Source: JAAYCB01 sp012744395 (GTDB taxonomy: Bacteria; Planctomycetota; Planctomycetia; Pirellulales; Thermoguttaceae). Taken from it: DNA of 64,000 nt. The notes under the pieces are model-generated. The model searched no databases. It saw only the letters and a program-made list of their open reading frames with translations, and was not told the DNA's origin. Positions 43,564 to 52,662 of the stretch are shown one piece after another (the stretch's first letter is position 1; every line of letters begins with the position of its first letter). The translations under genes and the position numbers were made by a program. Location: positions 1 through 64,000 of the forward strand of contig JAQVNJ010000014.1 in NCBI GenBank assembly GCA_028703175.1, given 5' to 3'.

Positions 43564-43583
43564 CGGCGGTTGGAGGACGCTTG

Positions 43584-44600
43584 ATGCGATTGACCTTTCG
43601 AGAATTCGAGTTGCCGCTCCGCCACGTGTTCACGATTTCGCGGAGCTCAACCAGAACGATCCGGACGTTGATCGTCGAGTTGGAGCACGACGGTTTGCGC
43701 GGGTTCGGCGAAGCGGGCGAGGACGAGTTCTACGGCGCGTCGATCGCCAAGATGAAGGAATCGCTGGAGGCGGTTCGCCCGCTGATCGAGTCGCGTCCGC
43801 CGTGCGAGCCCGCCGAGTTATGGGCGGAGTTGGCCCCGAAGTTCGGCGGCAACACGTTCGCCCAGTGCGCCCTGGACCAGGCGGTTTGGGACCTCTGGGG
43901 CAAGGTCCAGGGCAGCCCGGTCTGGAGACTATGGGGCCTCGATGCCTCGCGTTTGCCGGTGACGGACTACACGATCGGCATCGACCAGGTCGACGTGATG
44001 GTCGGCAAGATGGAGGAGTTTCCCGGCTGGCCGGTCTACAAGATCAAGCTTGGCACGCCGCAAGACCTGGAGATCGTCGGCCGCCTGCGGCACCACAGCG
44101 ACGCCGTCTTCCGCGTCGATGCAAACTGCGCATGGACGGCCGACGAGGCGCTGCGCAACGCGCGGGCGTTGAAGCTTCTCGGGGTGGAATTCATCGAACA
44201 GCCGCTGCCGCGGGAGGATTGGGACGGCATGCGGCGACTGTTCCGCCAGTCGGCTCTGCCGATCATCGCCGACGAGAGCTGCCAGACCGAGCCGGACGTC
44301 GATCGCTGCGCGGAGTGTTTCCACGGGGTCAACGTCAAGCTCGTCAAGTGCGGCGGGCTGACTCCGGCCAAGCGGATGATCGACCACGCGCGATCCCTCG
44401 GCATGAAGACGATGGTCGGCTGCATGGTCGAGTCGACGGTGAGCATCTCGGCGAACGCCCAGCTCCTGCCGCTTCTGGACTACGCCGATATCGACGGCGC
44501 CCTGCTCTTGGGTGAAGACATCGCCAGCGGCGTCCGCATCGACGCCGGCCGGGTCATCCTGCCGGAAGAAAACGGTTGCGGCGTCCGCCTGCTTCGGTAG
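43584..44600 (+). CDS. Dipeptide epimerase / N-acetyl-D-glutamate racemase-like (338 aa)
   Basis: Enolase-superfamily enzyme of the muconate-cycloisomerase branch. The catalytic KxK motif is in YKIKLG, metal ligands are in FRVDANCAW, FIEQPLPRED and IADESC, and the second Lys in VKLVKCGG. The family includes L-Ala-D/L-Glu epimerases and DgcA, which racemises N-acetyl-D-glutamate. The close coupling to the DUF1611 gene (20 nt) favours the DgcA reading, but a murein-dipeptide epimerase is not excluded. GGAGG is 8 nt upstream of the ATG. Full length. Confidence 0.88.
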   Translation: MRLTFREFELPLRHVFTISRSSTRTIRTLIVELEHDGLRGFGEAGEDEFYGASIAKMKESLEAVRPLIESRPPCEPAELWAELAPKFGGNTFAQCALDQAVWDLWGKVQGSPVWRLWGLDASRLPVTDYTIGIDQVDVMVGKMEEFPGWPVYKIKLGTPQDLEIVGRLRHHSDAVFRVDANCAWTADEALRNARALKLLGVEFIEQPLPREDWDGMRRLFRQSALPIIADESCQTEPDVDRCAECFHGVNVKLVKCGGLTPAKRMIDHARSLGMKTMVGCMVESTVSISANAQLLPLLDYADIDGALLLGEDIASGVRIDAGRVILPEENGCGVRLLR

Positions 44601-44708
44601 CCGCCGCGGAGCGCGACCCGGCTGAGGGTGAATTCCCCTTGCCGCGGTCGGCCCTCGTTTTGGCGGTTGCCTCGGCGGTTGTTGATTGGCGTTATCTGCG
44701 GGCGCTGT

Positions 44709-45779
44709 TTACGGCAGGCCCACTGCCTCGCCGCCAGCCATCGAGCCGAGCGCGCCCCAGACTCCGTAGGGGCTGCGGCCGCCCCTGTTGCCGGGCTGCG
44801 GCGCGGCCAGGTTGCCGGAATCGACGGTCTCGCTGATGAACTGGACGGACCCGTCCATCATCACGCAGTTCACGCCGCCGGGATGGTAGCTCGATGGCGA
44901 AAAGATGCCCCACTGCCAGCTGTCTCCGCCCGCCAGGCACGACGCAGAGTTCGGCGGCAGAACGGTCGTGATGCCGTTCCAGGCGGGCCGCCCATCGGCC
45001 CATCGCTTGCCTACGACCTTTTCCTGGTGCGTTTCAATGCCGCTTCGATAGCGGCCGTCCGACCCGGCCGTCGCGCGGCAGACGGTCGGGTCGCTGGCGA
45101 TCGTGGTGCCCACGTTCTTGGCGATGTCGCCGCGAATCGCGCCGGTTGTTGAGTAGATGCATCGCTCGGCCAGGCCGATCGTGTTGCTCGTGCCATCGCG
45201 AATCTCGGCGAAGCTGCCGTAGTGCTGGTGGGCAAAAGGCCCCCGAGTCGGCCTGTCGTACGCATTGTTGTTCATATGGTCGCCAACGCTGAACATGTAG
45301 TTGTTGTAGGCCTGGTCCGAGCTCGGGTTTCGCGTGCTGGAGCCGCTGTCGGACGGGCAGAGGAGAGCGGGCGTTTGCTCGCGAAACGGGGGAAAATCCG
45401 TTCGCCACGCCGCCGGGCCGAAGGGTGGGTACGTCATCGTTCCGTAGGTGCCGCCACTGCTGATCTGGTCCCACAAGGGCCCCTGTTCGAGATAGGGCAG
45501 CAGAGCGATCATTCCGCAGAGCTGACCGTTGTTGCCGTTGTCCCACGGGTCGGTTCCGATCGTGCCTCCGCTCAGCGTGGGAAACTTCCCTGTCGTGTCG
45601 TGGTAGTTGTGCAGCGCCAGCCCGATCTGCTTGAGGTTGTTGGTGCATTGGCTTCTGCGGGCCGCCTCCCGCGCGGCCTGGACCGCCGGGAGCAGCAACG
45701 CGATCAAGATTCCAATGATCGCGATGACGACAAGCAATTCGACGAGTGTGAAGCCCGGTTTGCGATGTCTTCGCAGCAT
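44709..45779 (-). CDS. DUF1559 pseudopilin-like protein (356 aa)
   Basis: Planctomycete hallmark protein. The N-terminus GFTLVELLVVIAIIGILIAL is a type IV pilin/pseudopilin leader and helix, with the conserved AVQAAREAARRSQC and NLKQIGLALHNYHDT that follow. The C-terminus has the family's YHPGGVNCVMMDGSVQFI motif (H-x-DG). Dozens of paralogues occur per planctomycete genome; the function is not settled. AGGAG lies upstream of the ATG. It follows the lipoprotein gene by 38 nt and is probably co-transcribed with it. Confidence 0.95.
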   Translation of the reverse strand: MLRRHRKPGFTLVELLVVIAIIGILIALLLPAVQAAREAARRSQCTNNLKQIGLALHNYHDTTGKFPTLSGGTIGTDPWDNGNNGQLCGMIALLPYLEQGPLWDQISSGGTYGTMTYPPFGPAAWRTDFPPFREQTPALLCPSDSGSSTRNPSSDQAYNNYMFSVGDHMNNNAYDRPTRGPFAHQHYGSFAEIRDGTSNTIGLAERCIYSTTGAIRGDIAKNVGTTIASDPTVCRATAGSDGRYRSGIETHQEKVVGKRWADGRPAWNGITTVLPPNSASCLAGGDSWQWGIFSPSSYHPGGVNCVMMDGSVQFISETVDSGNLAAPQPGNRGGRSPYGVWGALGSMAGGEAVGLP

Positions 45780-45817
45780 GGCGGTACTCCTAAAGAAGTA
45801 GGAATGGAAACAAGGCT

Positions 45818-46288
45818 CTAGTCCGTCAGGTCGAAACTGAATTCGTTCTTGCCGTCGGCAGCCACCGTGGCTTGCAGGTCGGTTGTGCCGATGGCGGAGT
45901 ACTTTGCGGGCAGGAGATTGCGTGTCTGCGCGGATTTCATCGCTTCCGCGCCAGCAGGCATTGCGCCCGTCTCTGTGGAATTGAATTGCCTCTCCGGTCC
46001 CTCGGTCTCTGTTTTGCGGACCATCACCTGGTAATCGCCCGGCATTGCGCCGTCATTTTCACCCAGCGTGCTCAATTCGGTCTTGCCGTCTGCGCCGGTG
46101 ACGCCGTAAGCCGCCTGGCCATCTCCCTTGGGAACGAAGGTGATGTGGGCCTCTTGGACAGGCGAGCCGTTGTGAGTTACCGTCACGATCACCGGCACCC
46201 GCGGCGGACCACCGTCTTCTCGCGAGCAGCCGAACATGGCCGCCATCACGGAAGCGGCACAACCTAGCACGAGGGCAACGCTTTTCAT
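45818..46288 (-). CDS. Carboxypeptidase-regulatory-like lipoprotein (156 aa)
   Basis: Short exported protein with a lipobox-like AAMFGC (Cys at about residue 21) and one transthyretin-like beta-sandwich: VPVIVTVTHNGSPVQEAHITF, GVTGADGKTELSTL and MPGDYQVMVRK, ending with LPAKYSAIGTTDLQATV and NEFSFDLTD. This ending is exactly the strand missing from the frameshifted relative at 26189-26792. It is placed 38 nt before the DUF1559 gene, a common planctomycete pairing. The ATG at 46288 is right for the leader; a longer frame has none. Confidence 0.85.
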   Translation of the reverse strand: MKSVALVLGCAASVMAAMFGCSREDGGPPRVPVIVTVTHNGSPVQEAHITFVPKGDGQAAYGVTGADGKTELSTLGENDGAMPGDYQVMVRKTETEGPERQFNSTETGAMPAGAEAMKSAQTRNLLPAKYSAIGTTDLQATVAADGKNEFSFDLTD

Positions 46289-46466
46289 AAGATCCAGCCT
46301 CTCCAAGAATAGAGCCGGCAACTGGCACACAGCCTCGCCAGCAAGCTGCGCAAAAAAACGCTCATGCTGATCGCCAACTGACGGCAGTCTGTCAATCGAT
46401 TCATCAACCCGGGGGAAGCCCAACACCGACCGCGACCGCGCAAGAAACACCAGTCGCAGTTGCCTT

Positions 46467-46496
46467 AGTATATGGGCAGCCATACTATCTGCACAA
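46467..46496 (-). promoter_or_regulatory. Predicted promoter of the lipoprotein-DUF1559 pair
   Basis: On the minus strand, TTGTGC (46496-46491), an 18-nt spacer and TATACT (46472-46467). The -10 is strong, the -35 weak. A leader of about 170 nt would follow. Confidence 0.4.
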
Positions 46497-46538
46497 GCAC
46501 AGTGAATAACAAGCCGGCCATACCATCTATTATCATAG

Positions 46539-46550
46539 CAGTACGTACTG
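46539..46550. repeat. 12-bp perfect palindrome CAGTACGTACTG
   Basis: CAGTACGTACTG lies in the AT-richer part of the divergent intergenic region, 480 nt before the NarL-type regulator gene and next to a GATAAT-like -10 on the minus strand (46534-46529). It might be a regulator-binding site. Confidence 0.4.
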
Positions 46551-47020
46551 TCCGAGGCGACTGGCCCTTTGCAGGGACGTCACACCACCCAGAAGGCCAC
46601 CCTGAGGCGGGTGGAAGAATCGCAGACACGGATGCGGAACCGTCGAAGGGCCAAGAACCCTGCTCGCGGGCCATTATCAGACCAACCCAGAGAAGGACAT
46701 GCGAGCAGTTGGCGGTCATCGGAGCGTGAACGGGCGAATCTCAGGCAGACCCGGCACGCCTGAGAGCCGCGTTGGCTCGTTCCGCGTTTGACGCCGCCAC
46801 CGCCTTGGGCACCACGATCCGAGGCGAAGTCCGCCGACGATCCGCAGATATCGATCGGCTCCTCTCCCCAAGACCGCCCTGGACAGCCATGGAGCGATGG
46901 GCCACACTATCAGGGGGGCCAGTCCTGCCGTGCTGAAACGGCCCCCGGCCAGCGATCGTATGGGGATCGGGCTGGGCCGAAGTGGAACGGGAAATCAACA
47001 ACGTCGCAATGGGAGCCGCA

Positions 47021-47665
47021 ATGCGTGTTTTGATTGTCGATGATCACCCGATCTTCCGCCGGGGGATCGCCGAGTTGATCAACGAAGAGGGCGACATGGA
47101 GGTTGCCGGCGAGGCGTCGAACACGATCGAGGCGATTCGCATGGTCGCCGAGCTGCGGCCCGACGTGGTCGTCGTCGACCTTTCGCTTCAGGACGGCCAC
47201 GGGATCGAATTGATCGAGCAGATCGGCCAGCGCGCCGACGGGCCGCAGATGGTCGTCTGTTCGATGCACGACGAATCGCTGTTCGCCGAACGGACGCTGC
47301 GCGCCGGGGCGATGGGCTACGTGAACAAGCAGGAGACGAGCGAGCGGCTGGTCGATGCGATTCGCCGGGTCCAGAAGGGCGAGGTGGTGCTGAGTCCGAA
47401 GATGACGCGCAAGCTGCTGCATAGCGCGGTCGGCGGCAAGACCGGCGAGCCAAGCCCGATGGAGTCTCTCAGCAATCGCGAATTCGAAGTCTTCGAGATG
47501 ATCGGCGAGGGCCTGACGACGAAACAGATTGCTGCCCGGCTGGATTTGAGCCCGAAGACCGTCGAAGCGCACCGCGAGAAGATCAAAACGAAACTCGGCC
47601 TGACCAACAGCGCCCAGCTCAGCCGCCAGGCGTTTCTTTGGGTCTATGAGAATCGCTCTGCGTAA
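47021..47665 (+). CDS. NarL/FixJ-family response regulator (214 aa)
   Basis: Two-domain transcription regulator. The receiver (residues 1-120) starts RVLIVDDHPIFRRGIAEL with paired Asp, has phospho-acceptor Asp in VVVDLSLQDG, a Ser at the Thr/Ser position in VCSMHDE and Lys in GYVNKQE. The LuxR-type helix-turn-helix (from about 150) is SLSNREFEVFEMIGEGLTTK with IAARLDLSPKTVEAHREKIK. Start at the ATG 47021, with GGGAG just upstream; upstream GTG and ATG options lack this. No sensor kinase is adjacent. Confidence 0.95.
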   Translation: MRVLIVDDHPIFRRGIAELINEEGDMEVAGEASNTIEAIRMVAELRPDVVVVDLSLQDGHGIELIEQIGQRADGPQMVVCSMHDESLFAERTLRAGAMGYVNKQETSERLVDAIRRVQKGEVVLSPKMTRKLLHSAVGGKTGEPSPMESLSNREFEVFEMIGEGLTTKQIAARLDLSPKTVEAHREKIKTKLGLTNSAQLSRQAFLWVYENRSA

Positions 47666-47721
47666 TGGTCGCGAGCGATTCCGCCCAGGCTGGCCGCCAA
47701 CACCTGATGGAGAGCAGAGCA

Positions 47722-50040
47722 ATGCAGACAGCAATCGCCAGACTGCTGTTCGTGACGGCGTTCCCCGCACTGCTGGCAGCGGGAATCTCGGAGCGAACCG
47801 GCCAGGGATTCCGCCTCGCTCAGGCCCAAGAGGCGGAATACACCGTTTCGTTTGCCGGCATGCCCGAACCGTTGCCGGGCGAGGTTGCCCCCTCGCGCCA
47901 AGCTCTGGCGATTGGCCGCGTTGAGCCGAGCGCCCGGCAGGTCGCCCAGTACGGGCGGCTCGAGCTGGCCGTGGACCTCCGCGCCACCTACGACAACCCG
48001 TACGATCCGGACGATGTCCGGCTCGACGCGGTGTTCACCGCTCCCTCGGGAAAGCAACTGGCCGTGCCCGGCTTCTTTCTGGTCAAGCACCGGCGCGAAG
48101 TCCGCGATGGAAACGAGATCATGACCGCGGAGGACAACGGCACGTGGAAGGTCCGCTTTGCTCCCCGGGAGACGGGCCCGCACCGCTGGAAATTGAAGCT
48201 GAAGGATCGCACGGGCGAGGTCGAGGGGGGAGTGGGACGGTTCCAGGCGGTCGCCGGCGCGAGCCCCGGTTTCATTGGCAAGAGCGCTGCCGATCCGCAC
48301 TACTTGGCGTTTGACAATGGCCAAGGCTATTTCGCCATCGGGCACAACTTGCCGATTTACCACACCACGGGCCAACTGGGCGTGGAGGCGATGAGGAAGT
48401 TCGCGGCGGCCGGCGAGAACTTCAACCGCTGGTGGATGTCTTCCCGGGGCCTCGGCATCGAGTGGATGGACAAGCTCGGCTGGTATCGCCAGGACGTGGC
48501 CGCGCGGATCGACACGGTGCTGGACCTTGCCGAAGAGCTGGGCCTCTACTACATGATGTGCATGGACACGCATCAGGACTTCCGCGAAGGCGGCTGGCAG
48601 AAGAACCCCTTCAATGCGGCAAACGGCGGCCCGTGCGCCTCGCCGGCGGACTGGTTCACCAACCAGGAAGCGCGGAGGCTCTACCGAAACCGCTTGCGCT
48701 ACACGGTCGCACGCTGGGGATACAGCCCGCACGTCCTCTGCTGGGAGTTCGGCAACGAGTTCGAGGGCTGGGCCGACTCTCCCAACGAGATCAAGCTCCC
48801 CTGGCACAAGGAGATGGCCGACTGCCTCCGCCGGATCGATCCCTTCGGGCACTTGATCACCACCAGCTTCTGGGGGCACACCGGGCCGGAAGAGTTCTGG
48901 AGCCTGGAGAATATCGACATCGTCCAGACGCACTGTTACACCAACAACGATGGGAACGTGGCCGAACCGGTGCGGCGGTTCTGCCTCCACCAGTGGGAGC
49001 GATTCCAGAAGCCCCACATCTTCGGCGAGTTCGGCATCCGCAGCCACACGACGACGGCCGACAAGGACCCGCAAGGCTGGGCGATCCACAATTCGCTCTG
49101 GGCCGGGCTGTTCAGCTTCTCCGCCGGCGGGCCGATGCCCTGGTGGCACGAGCAGTATATCGACAAGCTGGACCTGTACTTCCATTTCACCGCCCTGGCC
49201 AACTTCACCCGCGAGCTGCCGCTGGGCACGGCGCGCTGGCAGCCGCTCGCCACCGCAGCACCGGAGTTCGTCGACAAGGACCGTACGCCCGAGATCCGCG
49301 ACGCGGTCGTTGTTCCCATCAATCGCTGGGGAAAACCCGAACAGGACGAGTTCACGATTCTGCCGGACGGGACGGTCGCCGATGGCCGGGCACCGCAGCG
49401 GTTGCTCCACGGAGCAGGCCATAGGGACTTGAAGAATCCATCCACGTTTGTCGTGAACTACCCCCGGCAGGGCCGGTTCGTGGTCCACGTGGACAAGGTT
49501 TCCCACTCGGGTCTGCTGCGCATCTGGATCGACGGCGATCTGGCTCTCCAGCGCGAGCTGCCTTGTGCGGAGGGTCTCGGCAAGGCGAGTGTCTGGCGGG
49601 CGCAATGGAGGCTTTGGGAGACGACGTACGACGAAGACATCGCCATCGGCGTCCCGGCCGGCGAACATCGCATCCGCATCGAGAACTCCGGCAAGGATTG
49701 GGTGGCCGTGAACAAGTACACGTTCACCGGCTGCCGGATCGTCGACAGGCCGGATGTGTTGGTCTGCGGCATGAAGACCGGCGAGCTGGCCATGTTATGG
49801 CTGCAAAACAGGAGCAGCTCGTGGTACAACCATGCGGGCGGCGGACCGGTGGGCCGCCTCGACCCGTTCGAACTTACCGCCAAGGGACTCGGCGACGGCA
49901 AACACCGCCTCGAGTGGTGGGAGACCTGGAAGGGCCGGCTCGAGCGGGCCGAAGAGATCGAAGTCCGCCAGGGACAATGCACACTTGTCGTACCCGGTCT
50001 GGCCACGGACGTGGCCCTGAAAATCAAGCCCATCCGGTGA
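47722..50040 (+). CDS. Exported DUF5060 glycoside-hydrolase-like protein (772 aa)
   Basis: Signal peptide (QTAIARLLFVTAFPALLAAG) followed by a DUF5060 beta-sandwich (about residues 55-180; VDLRATYDNPYDPDDVRLDA and TWKVRFAPRETGPHRWKLK) and then a (beta/alpha)8 barrel like that of GH5-type enzymes, with GHNLPIY, MSSRGLGIEWMDKLG, LCWEFGNEFEGW (candidate acid-base Glu), HCYTNNDGN and PHIFGEFGIRSH (candidate nucleophile Glu). A C-terminal beta part follows. ATG at 47722 has GGAGAG 7 nt upstream. Next to it is the YetA/PcRGLX-like gene, 5 nt away, so both likely act on one plant- or algal-type polysaccharide. Confidence 0.85.
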   Translation: MQTAIARLLFVTAFPALLAAGISERTGQGFRLAQAQEAEYTVSFAGMPEPLPGEVAPSRQALAIGRVEPSARQVAQYGRLELAVDLRATYDNPYDPDDVRLDAVFTAPSGKQLAVPGFFLVKHRREVRDGNEIMTAEDNGTWKVRFAPRETGPHRWKLKLKDRTGEVEGGVGRFQAVAGASPGFIGKSAADPHYLAFDNGQGYFAIGHNLPIYHTTGQLGVEAMRKFAAAGENFNRWWMSSRGLGIEWMDKLGWYRQDVAARIDTVLDLAEELGLYYMMCMDTHQDFREGGWQKNPFNAANGGPCASPADWFTNQEARRLYRNRLRYTVARWGYSPHVLCWEFGNEFEGWADSPNEIKLPWHKEMADCLRRIDPFGHLITTSFWGHTGPEEFWSLENIDIVQTHCYTNNDGNVAEPVRRFCLHQWERFQKPHIFGEFGIRSHTTTADKDPQGWAIHNSLWAGLFSFSAGGPMPWWHEQYIDKLDLYFHFTALANFTRELPLGTARWQPLATAAPEFVDKDRTPEIRDAVVVPINRWGKPEQDEFTILPDGTVADGRAPQRLLHGAGHRDLKNPSTFVVNYPRQGRFVVHVDKVSHSGLLRIWIDGDLALQRELPCAEGLGKASVWRAQWRLWETTYDEDIAIGVPAGEHRIRIENSGKDWVAVNKYTFTGCRIVDRPDVLVCGMKTGELAMLWLQNRSSSWYNHAGGGPVGRLDPFELTAKGLGDGKHRLEWWETWKGRLERAEEIEVRQGQCTLVVPGLATDVALKIKPIR

Positions 50041-50045
50041 TAACC

Positions 50046-52397
50046 ATGAGACAGTGGATGCTCGTTTGCTGGACAGTTTTGCTCCTTGCGCCGCCGGCGC
50101 TGGCCGGCCGCGTGCAATTGACGGTCGAGGAACCCTCCGGGGTCGATCGCGAGCAGTGGCCGGTCACCTCCGGCGTCCCGCTGGCGGCGGGAGAATTGCG
50201 CGAGGCGCGCCAGGCGGCGCTTGAGGCGGCCGATGGGCGCGCGGTGCCGCTGCAAACCGAGGTCCTCGCGCGCTGGCCCGACGGCTCGATCCGCTGGCTG
50301 CTCCTCGACTTCCAGCTCGATCTGGCCGCCGGGGAGAAGAAGCGTTTCACGCTCCGTTACGGGCCGGGCGCGGCGCCCGCGATGGTTGAGCGGCCGATCC
50401 GCGTCGAACGCACCGGCGGCAACGTGGCGATCGAGACGGGGCCACTTCGCCTGGCCGGCGGCGTGTGGCTCGATTTGGACGGCGACGGACAGTTCTCGGC
50501 TGCGGAGCAACTGGCCGGCGGCGGCCCGGGTTTTGTGCTCACCGACGCCGAGGGCCGCCGGTTCACCGCCTCCGACCCCGACGCCGCACTGGAAGTGGAG
50601 CAATCCGGGCCGATCCGCGCGTGCCTCCGCGTGTCGGGGTCGCACGTTTCGGAGCACGGGCGGCGGTTCCGCTACGTCGCGCGGATTCATGCCTACCGCG
50701 GCAAGCCGTGGGTGCGGATCTGCTACACGTTCATCAACGACGATCCCGACGCGCTGCTGGCGAAGATCCGCTCGTTGGAACTGGTCGTGCGGCCGGGTTG
50801 GGGCCAGCCGGACGGCGGCGCGGTCCTTCTCGACGGCAAGCCCGGCGGTGGAGAACGGCTGTTCCAGATTGACGAGCGCCAGTACGAGGTTGATGGCCGG
50901 CCGGCTGGCCGCCGCGGCTGCGGCTGGGCGGCCCTCTCGGGTGAACAGGCCGGGCTGGCCGTTGGCCTCCGCGAGTTCTGGCAGAACTGGCCCAAGAGCA
51001 TCGAGGCCGCCCCGGGCGAGTTGCGTCTGGGCATCTGTCCCGCCTTGCCTCCGGGCTTGTATGACGGCAAGCCGCTGGAGGAAGAGAACAAGCTGTACTA
51101 CGCGCTTCGCGGCGGCGTGCACACGTTCAAGGTGGGGGTGGCGCGGACGCACGAGTTGTGGGCGACGTTCTTCCCAGGCCCGGCCGATCCGGCCCGTCTT
51201 GCCCGGTTCTTCCGGGCGGCGGAGGAGCCGCTTCTGGCCACGCCCGAGCCGCGGCACGTTTCGGCGAGCCGGGCGCTGGGCGATTTCCCGCCCGCCGATC
51301 CGGACCGTCCGGAAAAGTACTGCGGCTACGACGCCTGGCTCGGCCGCGCCCTGGACGCGCATCTGGAGCGCCGCGAGAAGGACCGCGAGTTCGGGATGCT
51401 CAATTTCGGCGACTGGTACGGAGAGCGCCGCGTGAACTGGGGCAACCTCGAGTACGACTTGCAGCATGGTCTCTTCCTGCAATATGTCCGTACCGGCCAG
51501 CGCCGCTTCTTCCTCCGCGCCGAGCAGGCGGCGCGGCATCACATCGACGTCGACGTGGTCCACGCGACGAATGCGCAGCTCAAGAACCCGTGGGGCGAAC
51601 CGCCCCAGGTCGGCGACATCTGGCTCCACGCCTGCAATCATACGGGCGGCTACTATGAGAATGCGCCGCTGCCGGTCGAGCGGACCTACCAGATGGGCCA
51701 CAGCACGAATTTCGGCCATGTCTGGGTGGCCGGCGATCTGGAGTACTACTACCTGACCGGCGACCGCCGCGCCCGCGAAGTCGCCATCGAGATCGCCGAC
51801 GCGATGGCGCGGCACTGCCCGACGAGCTACGGCACGCACATCCGCAGTCTTGGCTGGCCGATGATCCTGCTGTTGGCGGCGTACGAGGCGACCGGGGACG
51901 AGAAGTACCTCGACGCGACGCGACAGGAGTGGGAAGTTCTCAAGCAGAACATCGACTGGCAGCGCGGCTGGGTCGTGCGGTTGGCTGGAGACCACTGCGC
52001 TCACGGCGACCGCCGCTGCTACGGAAACGTGCCGTTCATGGAGGGACTGACCGTCAGCGCGCTGGCCCGCTACCACCGGCTGACCAAGGACCCCGAAGTC
52101 CTCCGGGCGATCACGGTGGGCATCGACCAGATGATCCGCGAGTGCTGGCAGGAGGAGAAGAAGGTCCTCCGCTACACGGCTTGCCCGAAGATCGGCGACG
52201 CCCCAATGGCCCTGTTCCTCGCCGCCGAGGCGATTGCCTACGAGGCGGCCCTGACGGGCAACCAGGAGCACCTGCGGATTCTCCGCGAGGGCGTCCCGGC
52301 GGCGCTGCCCAAGGGGAGCGGCGGCGACATCGGCAAGAGCATGGCCCAATTCATCCATTTCGCGCCGTACGCACTCGGCGTTCTGAAAGCAGAGTAG
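50046..52397 (+). CDS. Exported YetA/PcRGLX-like polysaccharide-active protein (783 aa)
   Basis: Family related to PcRGLX rhamnogalacturonan lyase and YetA. Signal peptide (WMLVCWTVLLLAPPALA), N-terminal beta part (GRVQLTVEEPSG, then WPDGSIRWLLLDFQL, a family hallmark), and a large alpha-toroid domain with GILNFGDWYGE-like FGMLNFGDWYGERR, HHIDVDVVHATN, WLHACNHTGGYYE and LAGDHCAHGDRRCYGNVPF. Proteins of the family are long (about 800), so this is full length. Five nt separate it from the DUF5060 gene: one operon. The exact glycan is not visible; pectin-type polymers are the first guess. Confidence 0.8.
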   Translation: MRQWMLVCWTVLLLAPPALAGRVQLTVEEPSGVDREQWPVTSGVPLAAGELREARQAALEAADGRAVPLQTEVLARWPDGSIRWLLLDFQLDLAAGEKKRFTLRYGPGAAPAMVERPIRVERTGGNVAIETGPLRLAGGVWLDLDGDGQFSAAEQLAGGGPGFVLTDAEGRRFTASDPDAALEVEQSGPIRACLRVSGSHVSEHGRRFRYVARIHAYRGKPWVRICYTFINDDPDALLAKIRSLELVVRPGWGQPDGGAVLLDGKPGGGERLFQIDERQYEVDGRPAGRRGCGWAALSGEQAGLAVGLREFWQNWPKSIEAAPGELRLGICPALPPGLYDGKPLEEENKLYYALRGGVHTFKVGVARTHELWATFFPGPADPARLARFFRAAEEPLLATPEPRHVSASRALGDFPPADPDRPEKYCGYDAWLGRALDAHLERREKDREFGMLNFGDWYGERRVNWGNLEYDLQHGLFLQYVRTGQRRFFLRAEQAARHHIDVDVVHATNAQLKNPWGEPPQVGDIWLHACNHTGGYYENAPLPVERTYQMGHSTNFGHVWVAGDLEYYYLTGDRRAREVAIEIADAMARHCPTSYGTHIRSLGWPMILLLAAYEATGDEKYLDATRQEWEVLKQNIDWQRGWVVRLAGDHCAHGDRRCYGNVPFMEGLTVSALARYHRLTKDPEVLRAITVGIDQMIRECWQEEKKVLRYTACPKIGDAPMALFLAAEAIAYEAALTGNQEHLRILREGVPAALPKGSGGDIGKSMAQFIHFAPYALGVLKAE

Positions 52398-52621
52398 GCG
52401 GCGGGCCGGCCCCGCCCCGCGCGGACGGTGGGGGGGGGATTCCGGATGAACGAGAACGCTCAGCGGCTGGCGAGCGGCCGGCGACGGAAGATTCCATTCC
52501 TCGCGAATCATCCGAACATCCCGCACCGGCCGGAAAATTTCCAGAAAAGCGCGGGCTCCGTGCCGCGCCCAGCGTGACATTCGTGGGTCCTGGTCGGCCT
52601 GACAGCATAGCAGACTGATTC

Positions 52622-52660
52622 GGCAGTCGACTGCCTCAGGATTCTCCTTCGGGGATAGGA
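52622..52660 (+). promoter_or_regulatory. csrA leader: palindrome and three GGA motifs
   Basis: A perfect 14-bp palindrome GGCAGTCGACTGCC (52622-52635) is followed by GGA at 52639-52641, 52653-52655 and 52658-52660, the last being the ribosome-binding site of csrA. CsrA binds GGA motifs, often at its own leader, so translational autoregulation is plausible. Confidence 0.45.
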
Positions 52661-52662
52661 CG

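Larger units (their letters stand above)
46289..47020. other. Long intergenic region, no gene seen
   Basis: About 730 nt between divergent transcripts (lipoprotein pair minus, NarL regulator plus). It includes the predicted promoter at 46467-46496, the palindrome at 46539-46550 and lower GC than its surroundings near 46470-46560. Open frames of 60-85 codons carry no recognisable domain. Confidence 0.5.
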
